A model generated the notes under the pieces. That model was not told the DNA's origin. It made no database searches and saw only the letters and a list, made by a program, of their open reading frames with translations. Of a stretch of DNA of 48,253 bases, positions 8,071 to 19,959 are shown piece after piece. Source of the stretch: CAZYVU01 sp964651435 (lineage in GTDB: Bacteria > Desulfobacterota > Syntrophorhabdia > Syntrophorhabdales > CAYQXL01); NCBI GenBank assembly GCA_964651435.1, contig CAZYVU010000020.1, forward strand, positions 1 through 48,253, in the 5' to 3' direction. Numbering within the stretch: position 1 is the stretch's first letter; every line of letters starts with the position of its first letter. The translations under genes were made by a program, and so were the position numbers.

Positions 8071-8837
8071 GGGGCCACGAAGGCGGCCAGCGCGTCAAAG
8101 TACTGCTTCAGCCCTACGAAAAGAATCGTATTATGATCGGCCGCCGGGATGGTGAGCAGTTTTTTGTTTGGGGAACCGATTGTCTCGAATAGGTCCTGCG
8201 CCTCCGGGTAGGGAACGATCGTGTCGTTTTCTCCATGGATGATGAGGACGGGCGTCGTGATCCGCCGGACCATGTCCGCACATGACCGGTCTATGGTCTC
8301 GTAGTCGGCTTTGTCGACGGGGACGTCGAGGTGCTCCATGATGCGAACGACGCTGATGAAGCCGCTCTCGATAATGATACCCGGTATGTCATTCCCCATG
8401 CGGTCGGCGAGCTCCAGTGCGCTCATGCTGCCCAGGGACCTGCCCATGACCCAGACACGGTCTTGGAGCCCCCGGCTCTTTAGCTCGGCCCGGACTGTAT
8501 GGTAAATGATGGGGGCGTCGTGGATGATGCCGGAGAACGTGGGCTCGCCCGTGCTTGCGCCGTAGCCCCGGTAGTCCGCTACGGCAAGGTTGAGGTGCCG
8601 CTTGAAGTAGAAAAACGAGATTTCGTCATAGTCGCTCACAACCTCCCCATTGCCGTGGAACAGGAGTATCCAGGGCCAGGCATCGTTTCCTTTGTAGAGC
8701 CGGCAGTGGACCGAAACGTCCCCCTCGACGGGCACAACGACGTCGAAAGCGTAGGTGGGACATGGGCCTGCGTCGCCCCGGGGATAAAAGACGTATACAA
8801 GAAGATTTGGCTTGTCGATGATCGAATAGTCAGTCAT
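8067..8837 (-). CDS. Alpha/beta-hydrolase, probable esterase or peptidase
   Basis: 256 aa alpha/beta-hydrolase. Nucleophile Ser in the elbow GRSLGS, acid Asp in LIIHGENDTIV and catalytic His in IPAADHNT near the C-terminus. The oxyanion region is LLFHGNGE, followed by the DYRGYGASTGEP block typical of the ABHD13/BEM46-like branch. No signal peptide, so probably cytoplasmic. Substrate unknown. ATG 8837 has GGAGGAG upstream; the gene follows the GH63-like gene by 26 nt and should be cotranscribed with it. Confidence 0.85.
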   Translation of the reverse strand: MTDYSIIDKPNLLVYVFYPRGDAGPCPTYAFDVVVPVEGDVSVHCRLYKGNDAWPWILLFHGNGEVVSDYDEISFFYFKRHLNLAVADYRGYGASTGEPTFSGIIHDAPIIYHTVRAELKSRGLQDRVWVMGRSLGSMSALELADRMGNDIPGIIIESGFISVVRIMEHLDVPVDKADYETIDRSCADMVRRITTPVLIIHGENDTIVPYPEAQDLFETIGSPNKKLLTIPAADHNTILFVGLKQYFDALAAFVAP

Positions 8838-8863
8838 GGGTTTACTCCTCCACAGTTTTCATT

Positions 8864-11668
<2,805 letters not shown>

Positions 11669-11679
11669 GATCCTCTCCG

Positions 11680-12729
11680 TCATTCATCATCTTTGCCGGC
11701 CGTTCCGGCGGACCCGCCACTGGTTGTTGTAAATAGAGGCCCGCCTGCGGACTGGGCGATTCTGGTTATAATCATCGTTAACGGTATGGCCAGAATGGCG
11801 CCCACAGGGCCCAGGATCCAGGACCAGACGATGAGCCCCATAATGATGTGGAGAATTGGAATATCCAACCCCTGCTTCATGAACTTTGGTTTCAGGATGT
11901 TGTCAAAGAGGAAGTTGATGGCCCACCAGGCGATAAGGACGATAAGGGCCCGCTTCCAATTGTGATCGAGGAGGGCTATAAGGACGGGCGGAACGACGGC
12001 AATGAAGAAGCCGACGGCGGGAACGAAGTTGCAGAAAAAGAAAAGGACGCCGAAGGTAACAGCAAAATCGATGCCCAGGACGGCGAGGGCGATCGTGTTT
12101 ATCACCGCCTGAGCGAAGCCGACGAGGCCCGTAATGCCGAGATACTTTCGGGTATCCTTGCTGACCATGGCGACCTGGTGCATCGGGGAGCCGTCCGGAT
12201 AGGCCCCCCGTTCCATCTTCGTCTCGACGGAAACAAACTCGATGAGCATGAAGATGGTAAGAAAGAGAAGGAGAAAGGCATGCCCCAGCGTTCCGGCCAC
12301 CGCCCCGAGGGCGCTGCCGGCGAGCTCGATGATCTCTTTGGGCGGCATCACGTCCATGTCTGCAAGTCTTTCTGCATCGAGGCCCCTGGCCGCGAGGAAT
12401 TGGACGATCCCGTCTCTGAGGCCGCCCAGCTTTTGCTGGTACGCGGGCAGCTTCTCCATCATGTCGGCCGCCGAGGAGCCGAGCAGCCAGATAAGGGCCG
12501 TTCCGCCCACAATGACGGCCATGATGGTGATGACAAGGGCCATGGCCGGTTTCAAGCCCCTCCTCGCCAGCCATACGGGCAGCAGCACACCGCTCTGGGC
12601 GAGGAGGAAGGCTATGAAAAACATGTTGACGATGGGGGCAGCGGCTTTCATACCGGCAACGATGACGACGATGCACGCCCCGGCCAACAATGCCCCCAGT
12701 AAGGGGGGAAGGGCAGACTTTCTTTCCAC
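11680..12729 (-). CDS. AI-2E/PerM-family membrane transporter
   Basis: 349 aa integral membrane protein with about eight hydrophobic segments: two hairpins at the N-terminus (LLGALLAGACIVVIVAG; AMALVITIMAVIVGGTALIW), a soluble stretch, then AFLLLFLTIFMLIEF and the family hallmark C-terminal block ILKPKFMKQGLDIPILHIIM followed by GPVGAILAIPL. The family includes YdiK, PerM and TqsA and is annotated as exporters or Na+/H+ antiporters; the substrate here is unknown. The start is GTG 12729, with GGGAGGA directly upstream; an in-frame GTG at 12744 lies before that Shine-Dalgarno and is less likely. A TATAAT lies at 12753-12758 on this strand, but no good -35 accompanies it. Confidence 0.88.
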   Translation of the reverse strand: MERKSALPPLLGALLAGACIVVIVAGMKAAAPIVNMFFIAFLLAQSGVLLPVWLARRGLKPAMALVITIMAVIVGGTALIWLLGSSAADMMEKLPAYQQKLGGLRDGIVQFLAARGLDAERLADMDVMPPKEIIELAGSALGAVAGTLGHAFLLLFLTIFMLIEFVSVETKMERGAYPDGSPMHQVAMVSKDTRKYLGITGLVGFAQAVINTIALAVLGIDFAVTFGVLFFFCNFVPAVGFFIAVVPPVLIALLDHNWKRALIVLIAWWAINFLFDNILKPKFMKQGLDIPILHIIMGLIVWSWILGPVGAILAIPLTMIITRIAQSAGGPLFTTTSGGSAGTAGKDDE

Positions 12730-12805
12730 GGCTCCTCCCTGCACTATAGGCGATTATAGCATCTTTTTGCGGGAAATCCCCTACTGTTGTTGGCCGGTGA
12801 TAAGA

Positions 12806-12833
12806 CCGCCGGATCTCCGTCATTCCGGCGAAG
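12806..12833. repeat. Fragment of a dRS3-like dispersed repeat
   Basis: Contains CGCCGGA-10 nt-TCCGGCG, a perfect inverted repeat, and the core GTCATTCCGGCGAAG, which is also found with one base changed at 22637-22651. It sits just past the degP-like stop and could act as a weak transcription end, though no T-run follows. Confidence 0.4.
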
Positions 12834-12846
12834 CCTTAGGAGCCTT

Positions 12847-14283
<1,437 letters not shown>

Positions 14284-14357
14284 GAGGGGCCTCCTTCGGA
14301 AAGAAATGGTACAGTAAACGATAGGGCGCCCGTACCCGGCCCTGCCTTTGGCCGGAA

Positions 14358-15713
14358 CTATGGGGTCTTCCCCTGCCCTTCGGTCTCGCGCAGGGTCTTT
14401 TGAAGATTTGCGACAACGATGTCTATCCATCCCTCTTCGGACAGGTACCTGCGGGCGACGGAAAGGATCTGCTCCGCCGTTACAGCCTCGATGATGGACC
14501 GGTATTTGTCGGCGTAATCAAGCCCAAGACCATAATATTCCACAGTCAGCAGAAAGCCGGCCAGCTTTCCCTGTGTGTCGAGCCGAAGAGGAAAGCTTCC
14601 TGTAAGGTACTTTTTTGCGCTCTCGAGCTCTTTGTCTGTCACGGGCTCCGACCGCATCCTCTCTATCTCTTTGCGGACCACGGCCAGGGCCTCGCGGGCG
14701 GAGGCATTTTTTGTCTGGAGGACCACCTGGAAGGAGCCCGGTGCCTTGCCGGCATCGAGATAGCTTCCTACGGAGTAAGCGAGACCGCGCCTGTTTCTCA
14801 CTTCTTCCATGAGACGCGATGAAAGCCCTCCTCCTCCAAGGATATAGTTCATAACGGAGAAGGCATAGTAGTCGGGGTTGGAGCGCACAATCCCCCGTTT
14901 GCCGAGCACGATATTTGCCTGGCTGATGTCTCTATCGATGCGAACCTCCCGGGACTCCACCGCCTGCCGGGGGGCGGAGTCCCCGGGCACCGGCAGGCCC
15001 CTGCGCAGGGTGAGAAGACGGGGCACGATACGTTCTTTGAGGGCGTCAATGGTTAGGTCCCCCACGATGACGACGATGGAGCCCTCGGCGACATAGAAGT
15101 TCTCAAAAAAGCGGTGCACGTCCCGGCGTGTTATGGCGGCCAGGGACTGAAGGGTGCCTTCTACGGGGTGGGCATATGAGGGCGTGAGGTAAAGGCTTTG
15201 GCGAAAGGCCCTGTCGGCCACCATCCCGGGATCGTCTTCCGACGCCTGAAGGGCGGCCCTCGTCTTGGCAATCTCTCCTTTTAATTCCTCTTCGGGGAAG
15301 AGGGGGTTGGAGAGCACGTCGAAGAGGAGGTCCATCACCCTGTCGAGGTCTTTGCTGAGGGCCCGGACAGAGGCGACGGCATACTCCCTTCCTGCCGTGA
15401 CTGAGAGCGATGCGCCCATGGCGTCAAGCTCTTCGCTCAACGTATGTGCCGACCTCTTCGCTGTTCCCATGGAGAGCATGCGGGCTGTAAGGCCGGCCAG
15501 ACCCTCTTTGCCCGGCGGGTCTCTTCGCGCTCCCCCATCGACCAGGAGGTTGATGGTCACGAAGGGGAGCGGGTAATTGCCCCTCACAAGTGCCACCGTG
15601 CCGTTATCGAGGGCGAATCGCTCGACGTCCGGCAGGGCGAAGACATGGGGGGGCGACGGGACGAGCAGAAGGGCCAACAAGGTAAGAAGCAGGAGGTGCC
15701 GTCTTCCTTTCAC
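14358..15713 (-). CDS. M16-family peptidase-like subunit without zinc motif
   Basis: 451 aa with an N-terminal signal peptide (HLLLLTLLALLLVPSPPHVFA). It has the two M16 half-domains (DNGTVALVRGN...; later NYILGGGGLSSRLMEEVRNR and GLAYSVGSYLD), but the HxxEH zinc motif is replaced by GLAGLTARML, so it cannot be catalytic alone. In bacterial M16B pairs one subunit carries zinc and the other supplies the R/Y-containing half of the chamber; the GLAYSVGS segment fits the latter. It starts with GTG 15713, only 6 nt after the stop of the active subunit, so translation is probably coupled. Expected location periplasm, as a heterodimer with its neighbour. Confidence 0.88.
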   Translation of the reverse strand: MKGRRHLLLLTLLALLLVPSPPHVFALPDVERFALDNGTVALVRGNYPLPFVTINLLVDGGARRDPPGKEGLAGLTARMLSMGTAKRSAHTLSEELDAMGASLSVTAGREYAVASVRALSKDLDRVMDLLFDVLSNPLFPEEELKGEIAKTRAALQASEDDPGMVADRAFRQSLYLTPSYAHPVEGTLQSLAAITRRDVHRFFENFYVAEGSIVVIVGDLTIDALKERIVPRLLTLRRGLPVPGDSAPRQAVESREVRIDRDISQANIVLGKRGIVRSNPDYYAFSVMNYILGGGGLSSRLMEEVRNRRGLAYSVGSYLDAGKAPGSFQVVLQTKNASAREALAVVRKEIERMRSEPVTDKELESAKKYLTGSFPLRLDTQGKLAGFLLTVEYYGLGLDYADKYRSIIEAVTAEQILSVARRYLSEEGWIDIVVANLQKTLRETEGQGKTP

Positions 15714-15719
15714 CGCTGT

Positions 15720-17132
15720 CTACCTGCCTTTCGCCGGTTCTTCGGGCCCGGCGCCCGTTGATAAATTGCTTCCGGGCTTGGGCGGAAGGGGCACGAGAAT
15801 GCCTGCGGTGCGGTTGTCCGGCTGCAGATACCGGACCGCTACGCGCCTAACGTCCTCAGGCGTTACCCTGCGGACGAGGGGCAGATAGTCGTCGATGGCC
15901 CTCCATCCCAGGGCAATCTCATAGCGGGCGAGGATCATGGCTTGCGAAAACAGCGAATCCTGGCCGTAAATGAAGTTTGCCTCAACGGCATTGATGACCC
16001 GGTCCAGTTCGCTTGCGTCGGCGAGCTCCGTCTGTACCTTGCGAATCTCTTCCTCGAGCGCCTTTTCCACCTCCTCCATGGGTATGCCCGGAAGGGGCTC
16101 GGCCGATAGGTAAAAGAGGCTCGGGTCAACAGAGAGGAAGGAATTGTGGGCGTCGGCACTGAGGCAGATGCGTTTCCCCCGAACGAGGCTGCGATAAAAC
16201 CGCGAACTCTTGCCGCCCGAAAGAAGAGACTCCAGGACTTCGAGCGCATAGCTGTCGGGGTGAGGTGCCTTCGGCACATGATAGGCTGTCACGATGGCCG
16301 GCTGAAAGGCCCCTCTCTTGACTATCAGGCGGCGTTCCCCTGCCTGCGGCTGTTCTGAAAAGCTGCGTCTCTCCGGGGCGCTGCCCTTGGGGATGGCGCC
16401 GAAGGCCCGCTCGATCTCGGGTAAAAGTTGCTCGCCCTTGAAGTCACCGGCAACGACAATAAAGGCATTAGAAGGGTTATAGAAACGCCTGTAATGGTCC
16501 TTCACATCTGACAACGTCAGCCCTTTCAGGTCTTCCATCCAACCGATGACGGGCCAGTGGTAGGGCTGAATCTGAAAGGCCGCAGCGTCGAGCTGCTCGC
16601 TCAGGTAGGCCTGTGGGTTATCCTCCGTCCTTAGCCTCCGTTCTTCGACGACGACCATGCGTTCCGTGGTAAAGTCCTCCTCCCTAAGCAGCAGGTTTGC
16701 CATGCGGTCCGCCTCCAGGGCAAGTGGAATGGCTATGCGATCTGCGCTGATGTTGGTAAAGTATCCCGTAAAATCCTGCGACGTGAAGGCATTATCGTTT
16801 CCACCGTTCTCCTGGATGATCCGGGAAAACTGCTCCGGTCCCCGGGTCTTTGTTCCCTTGAACATCATGTGCTCCAGAAGGTGGGAGAGGCCTGTCTTAC
16901 CCCATGATTCGTCGCGCGAGCCGACACGGTACCAAACGTGAAAGGTAACTACAGGCGCCTTCGGCATTTCGAGCATGATCACTTTCATGCCGTTGGATAG
17001 GAACGCCTCCTGCACCCTTTCCTTGAACGCCGTCTGAGCCCAGAGAGGCTGAAACGAAAGTGTCAGCAAGAGCAGGGCGCAGACGATCGTTGCCTGCCCG
17101 ACGATTCTTCCACCTACGCTCTTTCGCATCAT
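15720..17132 (-). CDS. M16-family zinc metallopeptidase, active subunit
   Basis: 470 aa with a signal peptide (hydrophobic residues 11-32, ending near LWAQ). The inverted zinc motif H84-L-L-E87-H88 is followed by MMFKGT, as in pitrilysin and processing peptidases, and the third ligand region VVEERRLRTEDNP is present. The C-terminal half contains the typical LLSGGKSSRFYRSLV. Predicted periplasmic protease degrading peptides together with the inactive partner encoded immediately downstream. ATG 17132 is used (a second ATG is adjacent); no clear Shine-Dalgarno is visible. It is 51 nt beyond the two-component receiver gene, so it may be read through from that operon or use its own unseen promoter. 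Confidence 0.93.
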   Translation of the reverse strand: MMRKSVGGRIVGQATIVCALLLLTLSFQPLWAQTAFKERVQEAFLSNGMKVIMLEMPKAPVVTFHVWYRVGSRDESWGKTGLSHLLEHMMFKGTKTRGPEQFSRIIQENGGNDNAFTSQDFTGYFTNISADRIAIPLALEADRMANLLLREEDFTTERMVVVEERRLRTEDNPQAYLSEQLDAAAFQIQPYHWPVIGWMEDLKGLTLSDVKDHYRRFYNPSNAFIVVAGDFKGEQLLPEIERAFGAIPKGSAPERRSFSEQPQAGERRLIVKRGAFQPAIVTAYHVPKAPHPDSYALEVLESLLSGGKSSRFYRSLVRGKRICLSADAHNSFLSVDPSLFYLSAEPLPGIPMEEVEKALEEEIRKVQTELADASELDRVINAVEANFIYGQDSLFSQAMILARYEIALGWRAIDDYLPLVRRVTPEDVRRVAVRYLQPDNRTAGILVPLPPKPGSNLSTGAGPEEPAKGR

Positions 17133-17183
17133 GGGTAAATATAAGGCCGGTGCGTCCGCTCTGCAACCCCGGTCAGATCTGCG

Positions 17184-17627
17184 CTACCGCGCCGCGGGCG
17201 GTGGCTCGTTGAGGATGAGCCAGTAGAGCCCGAGCTGATTGATGGCGCTGGCAAACTGATTGAAATCGACAGGCTTTCGTATGTAGCTGTTTGCCCCTAA
17301 CCGGTATCCGTTCAGCAGGTCCTGCTCTTCCTTCGAAGAGGTGAGGATAACCGTGGGTACAAGCCTTGTCCGTTCATCGGAGCGGATTCGCTTCAGCACC
17401 TCCAGACCGTCGACCTTGGGCAGCTTCAGGTCGAGCAGTATCACAACGGGTACGATGCTTGCATCCCGGCCTTCGTATTTCCCCGATGCAAAAAGATACT
17501 CCAAAGCCTCCACCCCGTCCTGCGCAATGACCACCTCGTTCATAATGTTGCTCTTCTTGAACGCGCGGAGCGTCAGCGTCACATCATCGGGATTGTCCTC
17601 CACCAATAGAATGGTTCTTTGGTCCAT
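17184..17627 (-). CDS. Single-domain response regulator (Rcp1-like)
   Basis: 147 aa CheY-like receiver with no output domain. Acidic pocket E10-D11, phospho-acceptor D66 (ILLDLKLPK), switch T96 in LTSS and K118 in RKP. The C-terminal extension LGLYWLILNEPPP is characteristic of receivers that serve phytochrome-type (HWE-unlike, SHDLRAPL-box) kinases such as Rcp1. It follows the kinase gene by 8 nt, and that kinase is the obvious partner. It closely resembles the receiver at 29143-29589 (same length, same D66/K118), so the two kinase/receiver sets are paralogues. Confidence 0.92.
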   Translation of the reverse strand: MDQRTILLVEDNPDDVTLTLRAFKKSNIMNEVVIAQDGVEALEYLFASGKYEGRDASIVPVVILLDLKLPKVDGLEVLKRIRSDERTRLVPTVILTSSKEEQDLLNGYRLGANSYIRKPVDFNQFASAINQLGLYWLILNEPPPAAR

Positions 17628-17635
17628 TTTCCCTC

Positions 17636-19777
17636 CTAAAGCGTAAAATAGAATGTTGCGCCTTCGCCCGGCCGTGCCTCGGCCCAGATCGTTCCTCCGT
17701 GCTTCTGAATGATGCGCTGTGCCGTGGCGAGCCCTATGCCGGTTCCTTCATACTCGGCTGCCGAGTGAAGCCGCTGAAAGGCGCCGAACAGCTTACCGGC
17801 GAACTGCATATCGAACCCTTCGCCATTGTCGCTTACGTAGTACGCCTGTTTATCACCGCGGACCGTAAATCCGAAGCCTATGGCCGCCGTAGGGTTCTTA
17901 CGGGTGAACTTATAGGCGTTGCTGAAGAGGTTTTCCATCACGATTCTCACGAGCTCCGGGTCACCATGGGCTGTGACCCCCTGGGCGATGGAAAGGTTTA
18001 CGGGCCGGTTGCTGTCCGGACTGGTGAGCTCTGCCGCCACGCTTCGCGCCATGGCGCTCAGATCGATCGCCTGGTGGCGTATCTGGGCCCGTGACACGCG
18101 GGAGAGCCTCAGAAGGTCGTCGATGAGCCGACCCATGCGCTGGCTTGCCTGGCGAACGCGGGCAAGGTAGCCTTTGCCCTCCTCGTCCAGCCTGCCCTGA
18201 TAGTCTTCCAGCAATGCCTGGCTAAACCCGTCGATGGCACGAAGGGGGGCCCGAAGGTCGTGCGAAACAGAGTATGAGAAGGCTTCGAGCTCCTTGTTTG
18301 CCGCCAGGAGTTCGGCGGTGCGGTCGGCAACCCTTTTCTCCAGCTCCGCGTTGAGGGAACGAATCTCTTCTTCCGCCCGTTTCGTCTCCGTAATGTCTAT
18401 CATGGCGCCGACCATGCGTACGGGCCGGTCTTTGTCGTCGTGGATCACATACCCTCTGTCCAGGATATACGCGTCCGTACCGTCGGCGCGGCGAAACCGG
18501 TACTCATCGGACCAGAAATCATCCCCCCCATCGATCTTTGCCCTAATCCCGGAAAAGACCCGCTCCCGGTCGGCCGGATGAATGTGGTCATGCCATGAAT
18601 CGATTGACAGGTCCTGCCCCTTGTCTCTATAGCCGAAAAGCCCTTCGAAGCCCTCCCCCCACCAGAGGGCGTCCGTGACCAGGTTCCAGTCCCATATGAC
18701 ATCCTTTGTTGCCCGGGTGGCAAGCCTGAAGCGCTCCCGGCTTTCGCTGAGGGTCTTTTCGGTCTCCAGGCGGTCCGTCAGTTGCTGCACCATGATACGC
18801 TTCCTGAAATAGAGGAGCGAAACGGCGATCATGAGGAATATAAGGAAGGAAATAGACCCGATCTGAACATAGTGACCCAATTCCGAAAGAAGAATGGCGC
18901 TCCGGTCCCTCCCCGCGAAAACGGTCCAGCCCGTGCCGCCGACGTCGGCATAGGAGATGTACCGTCCTTTTTCCAACCGGCTCGGATCTTCGACGAGGAA
19001 GGACGGATTCTTATCCCCCTGCCTCTCGCCGGCAGTGCGGTAGAAGGGGTATCGGTTAATCTGCTTGTCAAAGGGATACCGGCTGCTGTAGACCATGTTG
19101 CCCAGCCGGTCCGTCACGGAGACGGAAGAGCCGGCGTCGAGGGGAACCCGCCGGATGATCTTGGCCAGCCCTGCGGTGCGCTGCGCGTTGACGAGGATGC
19201 CGATAACCTTCTCCGACTTGTCAAGGAAGGGGACGCAGACCATGATGCCCACGTCCTTCTCCGCCACAAGCCTGAGCGTTGCGTCGGAGATATAGGGCTT
19301 CCACCGGGCGCTGACCCCTCTGTACCAATCGCGGTGGGCCAGGTTTTTTCCCATCAGCTCCGGGCGGTAGGGGTAGGAGGCCCAGGCGGTGCCCTTCGGG
19401 TCCGTGATGATGACGCTTTCTATGTCAGGGCTGTTTTTTGTAAGACTGACAAGGTGCACCCCCGCCTTTTCGGCGTCCTTCTCCTCCACTGCCCCGATGA
19501 GAAGGGGCCGCTGGGTGTAGGACTCCATCGTGCTGACGATCTTTTGGGAATGTTCTTCCAGAATGAGGGCGATGAGGCCTGCAGTCGTCCTGTCCTCTTT
19601 CAGCCTCAGCTCCGTTGCGCCCTCATTATGCTCGTAGCAGAGCAAGAGCGTCACGGCACCGAGAAAAAGAAAGACGGCCAGGATGATGAGGCTTGTGTTC
19701 CGTGTTTCAACAAACCAGGGGAGAGCGGAGTGATTCCCGGTATCGATTCCGTCTTCTTCTTTCATTGACGACGCCAT
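17636..19777 (-). CDS. Cache-PAS sensor histidine kinase
   Basis: 713 aa. TM1 about 28-48, an extracytoplasmic double-Cache-like domain about 49-305 (SVIITDPKGTAWASYPYRPE...; MVCVPFLDKSEKVIGILV), TM2 about 306-325, one PAS/PAC about 345-465 ending MIDITETKRAEEE, a coiled coil, then DHp with H506 in SYSVSHDLRAPLRAIDG and an HATPase domain with N-box NLFSNAYKFT and G-boxes NGEGFDM and GTGIGLA. Membrane-bound sensor of a small extracellular ligand; the partner receiver is the next gene. Start ATG 19777 or ATG 19765 (MKEEDG); neither has a strong Shine-Dalgarno. The transmitter is clearly related to, but not recently copied from, the kinases at 26 and 31 kb. Confidence 0.93.
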   Translation of the reverse strand: MASSMKEEDGIDTGNHSALPWFVETRNTSLIILAVFLFLGAVTLLLCYEHNEGATELRLKEDRTTAGLIALILEEHSQKIVSTMESYTQRPLLIGAVEEKDAEKAGVHLVSLTKNSPDIESVIITDPKGTAWASYPYRPELMGKNLAHRDWYRGVSARWKPYISDATLRLVAEKDVGIMVCVPFLDKSEKVIGILVNAQRTAGLAKIIRRVPLDAGSSVSVTDRLGNMVYSSRYPFDKQINRYPFYRTAGERQGDKNPSFLVEDPSRLEKGRYISYADVGGTGWTVFAGRDRSAILLSELGHYVQIGSISFLIFLMIAVSLLYFRKRIMVQQLTDRLETEKTLSESRERFRLATRATKDVIWDWNLVTDALWWGEGFEGLFGYRDKGQDLSIDSWHDHIHPADRERVFSGIRAKIDGGDDFWSDEYRFRRADGTDAYILDRGYVIHDDKDRPVRMVGAMIDITETKRAEEEIRSLNAELEKRVADRTAELLAANKELEAFSYSVSHDLRAPLRAIDGFSQALLEDYQGRLDEEGKGYLARVRQASQRMGRLIDDLLRLSRVSRAQIRHQAIDLSAMARSVAAELTSPDSNRPVNLSIAQGVTAHGDPELVRIVMENLFSNAYKFTRKNPTAAIGFGFTVRGDKQAYYVSDNGEGFDMQFAGKLFGAFQRLHSAAEYEGTGIGLATAQRIIQKHGGTIWAEARPGEGATFYFTL

Positions 19778-19879
19778 GGCCCGCTTCAGAAATGATGCAT
19801 GACGTTAAGGCTAATGTTTTTCAGCCCTCACGCGGCATCATCGCTGTACTAATAATAGCCGATTTCCCGAAAAAGACAA

Positions 19880-19910
19880 CAGAAAAACCCGTCCCCGCCG
19901 CGAGGGGGAC
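19880..19910 (-). terminator. Probable intrinsic terminator after the multi-PAS HD-GYP gene
   Basis: On the minus strand GTCCCC, 8-nt loop, GGGGAC, then GGGTTTTT. It lies in the 182-nt gap between the HD-GYP stop and the Cache kinase start, so these two minus-strand genes are probably separate transcripts. Confidence 0.5.
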
Positions 19911-19959
19911 CATCACAAGATCTGCGGATGCAGATGGAATGAATAAATTGAGGAAGCGG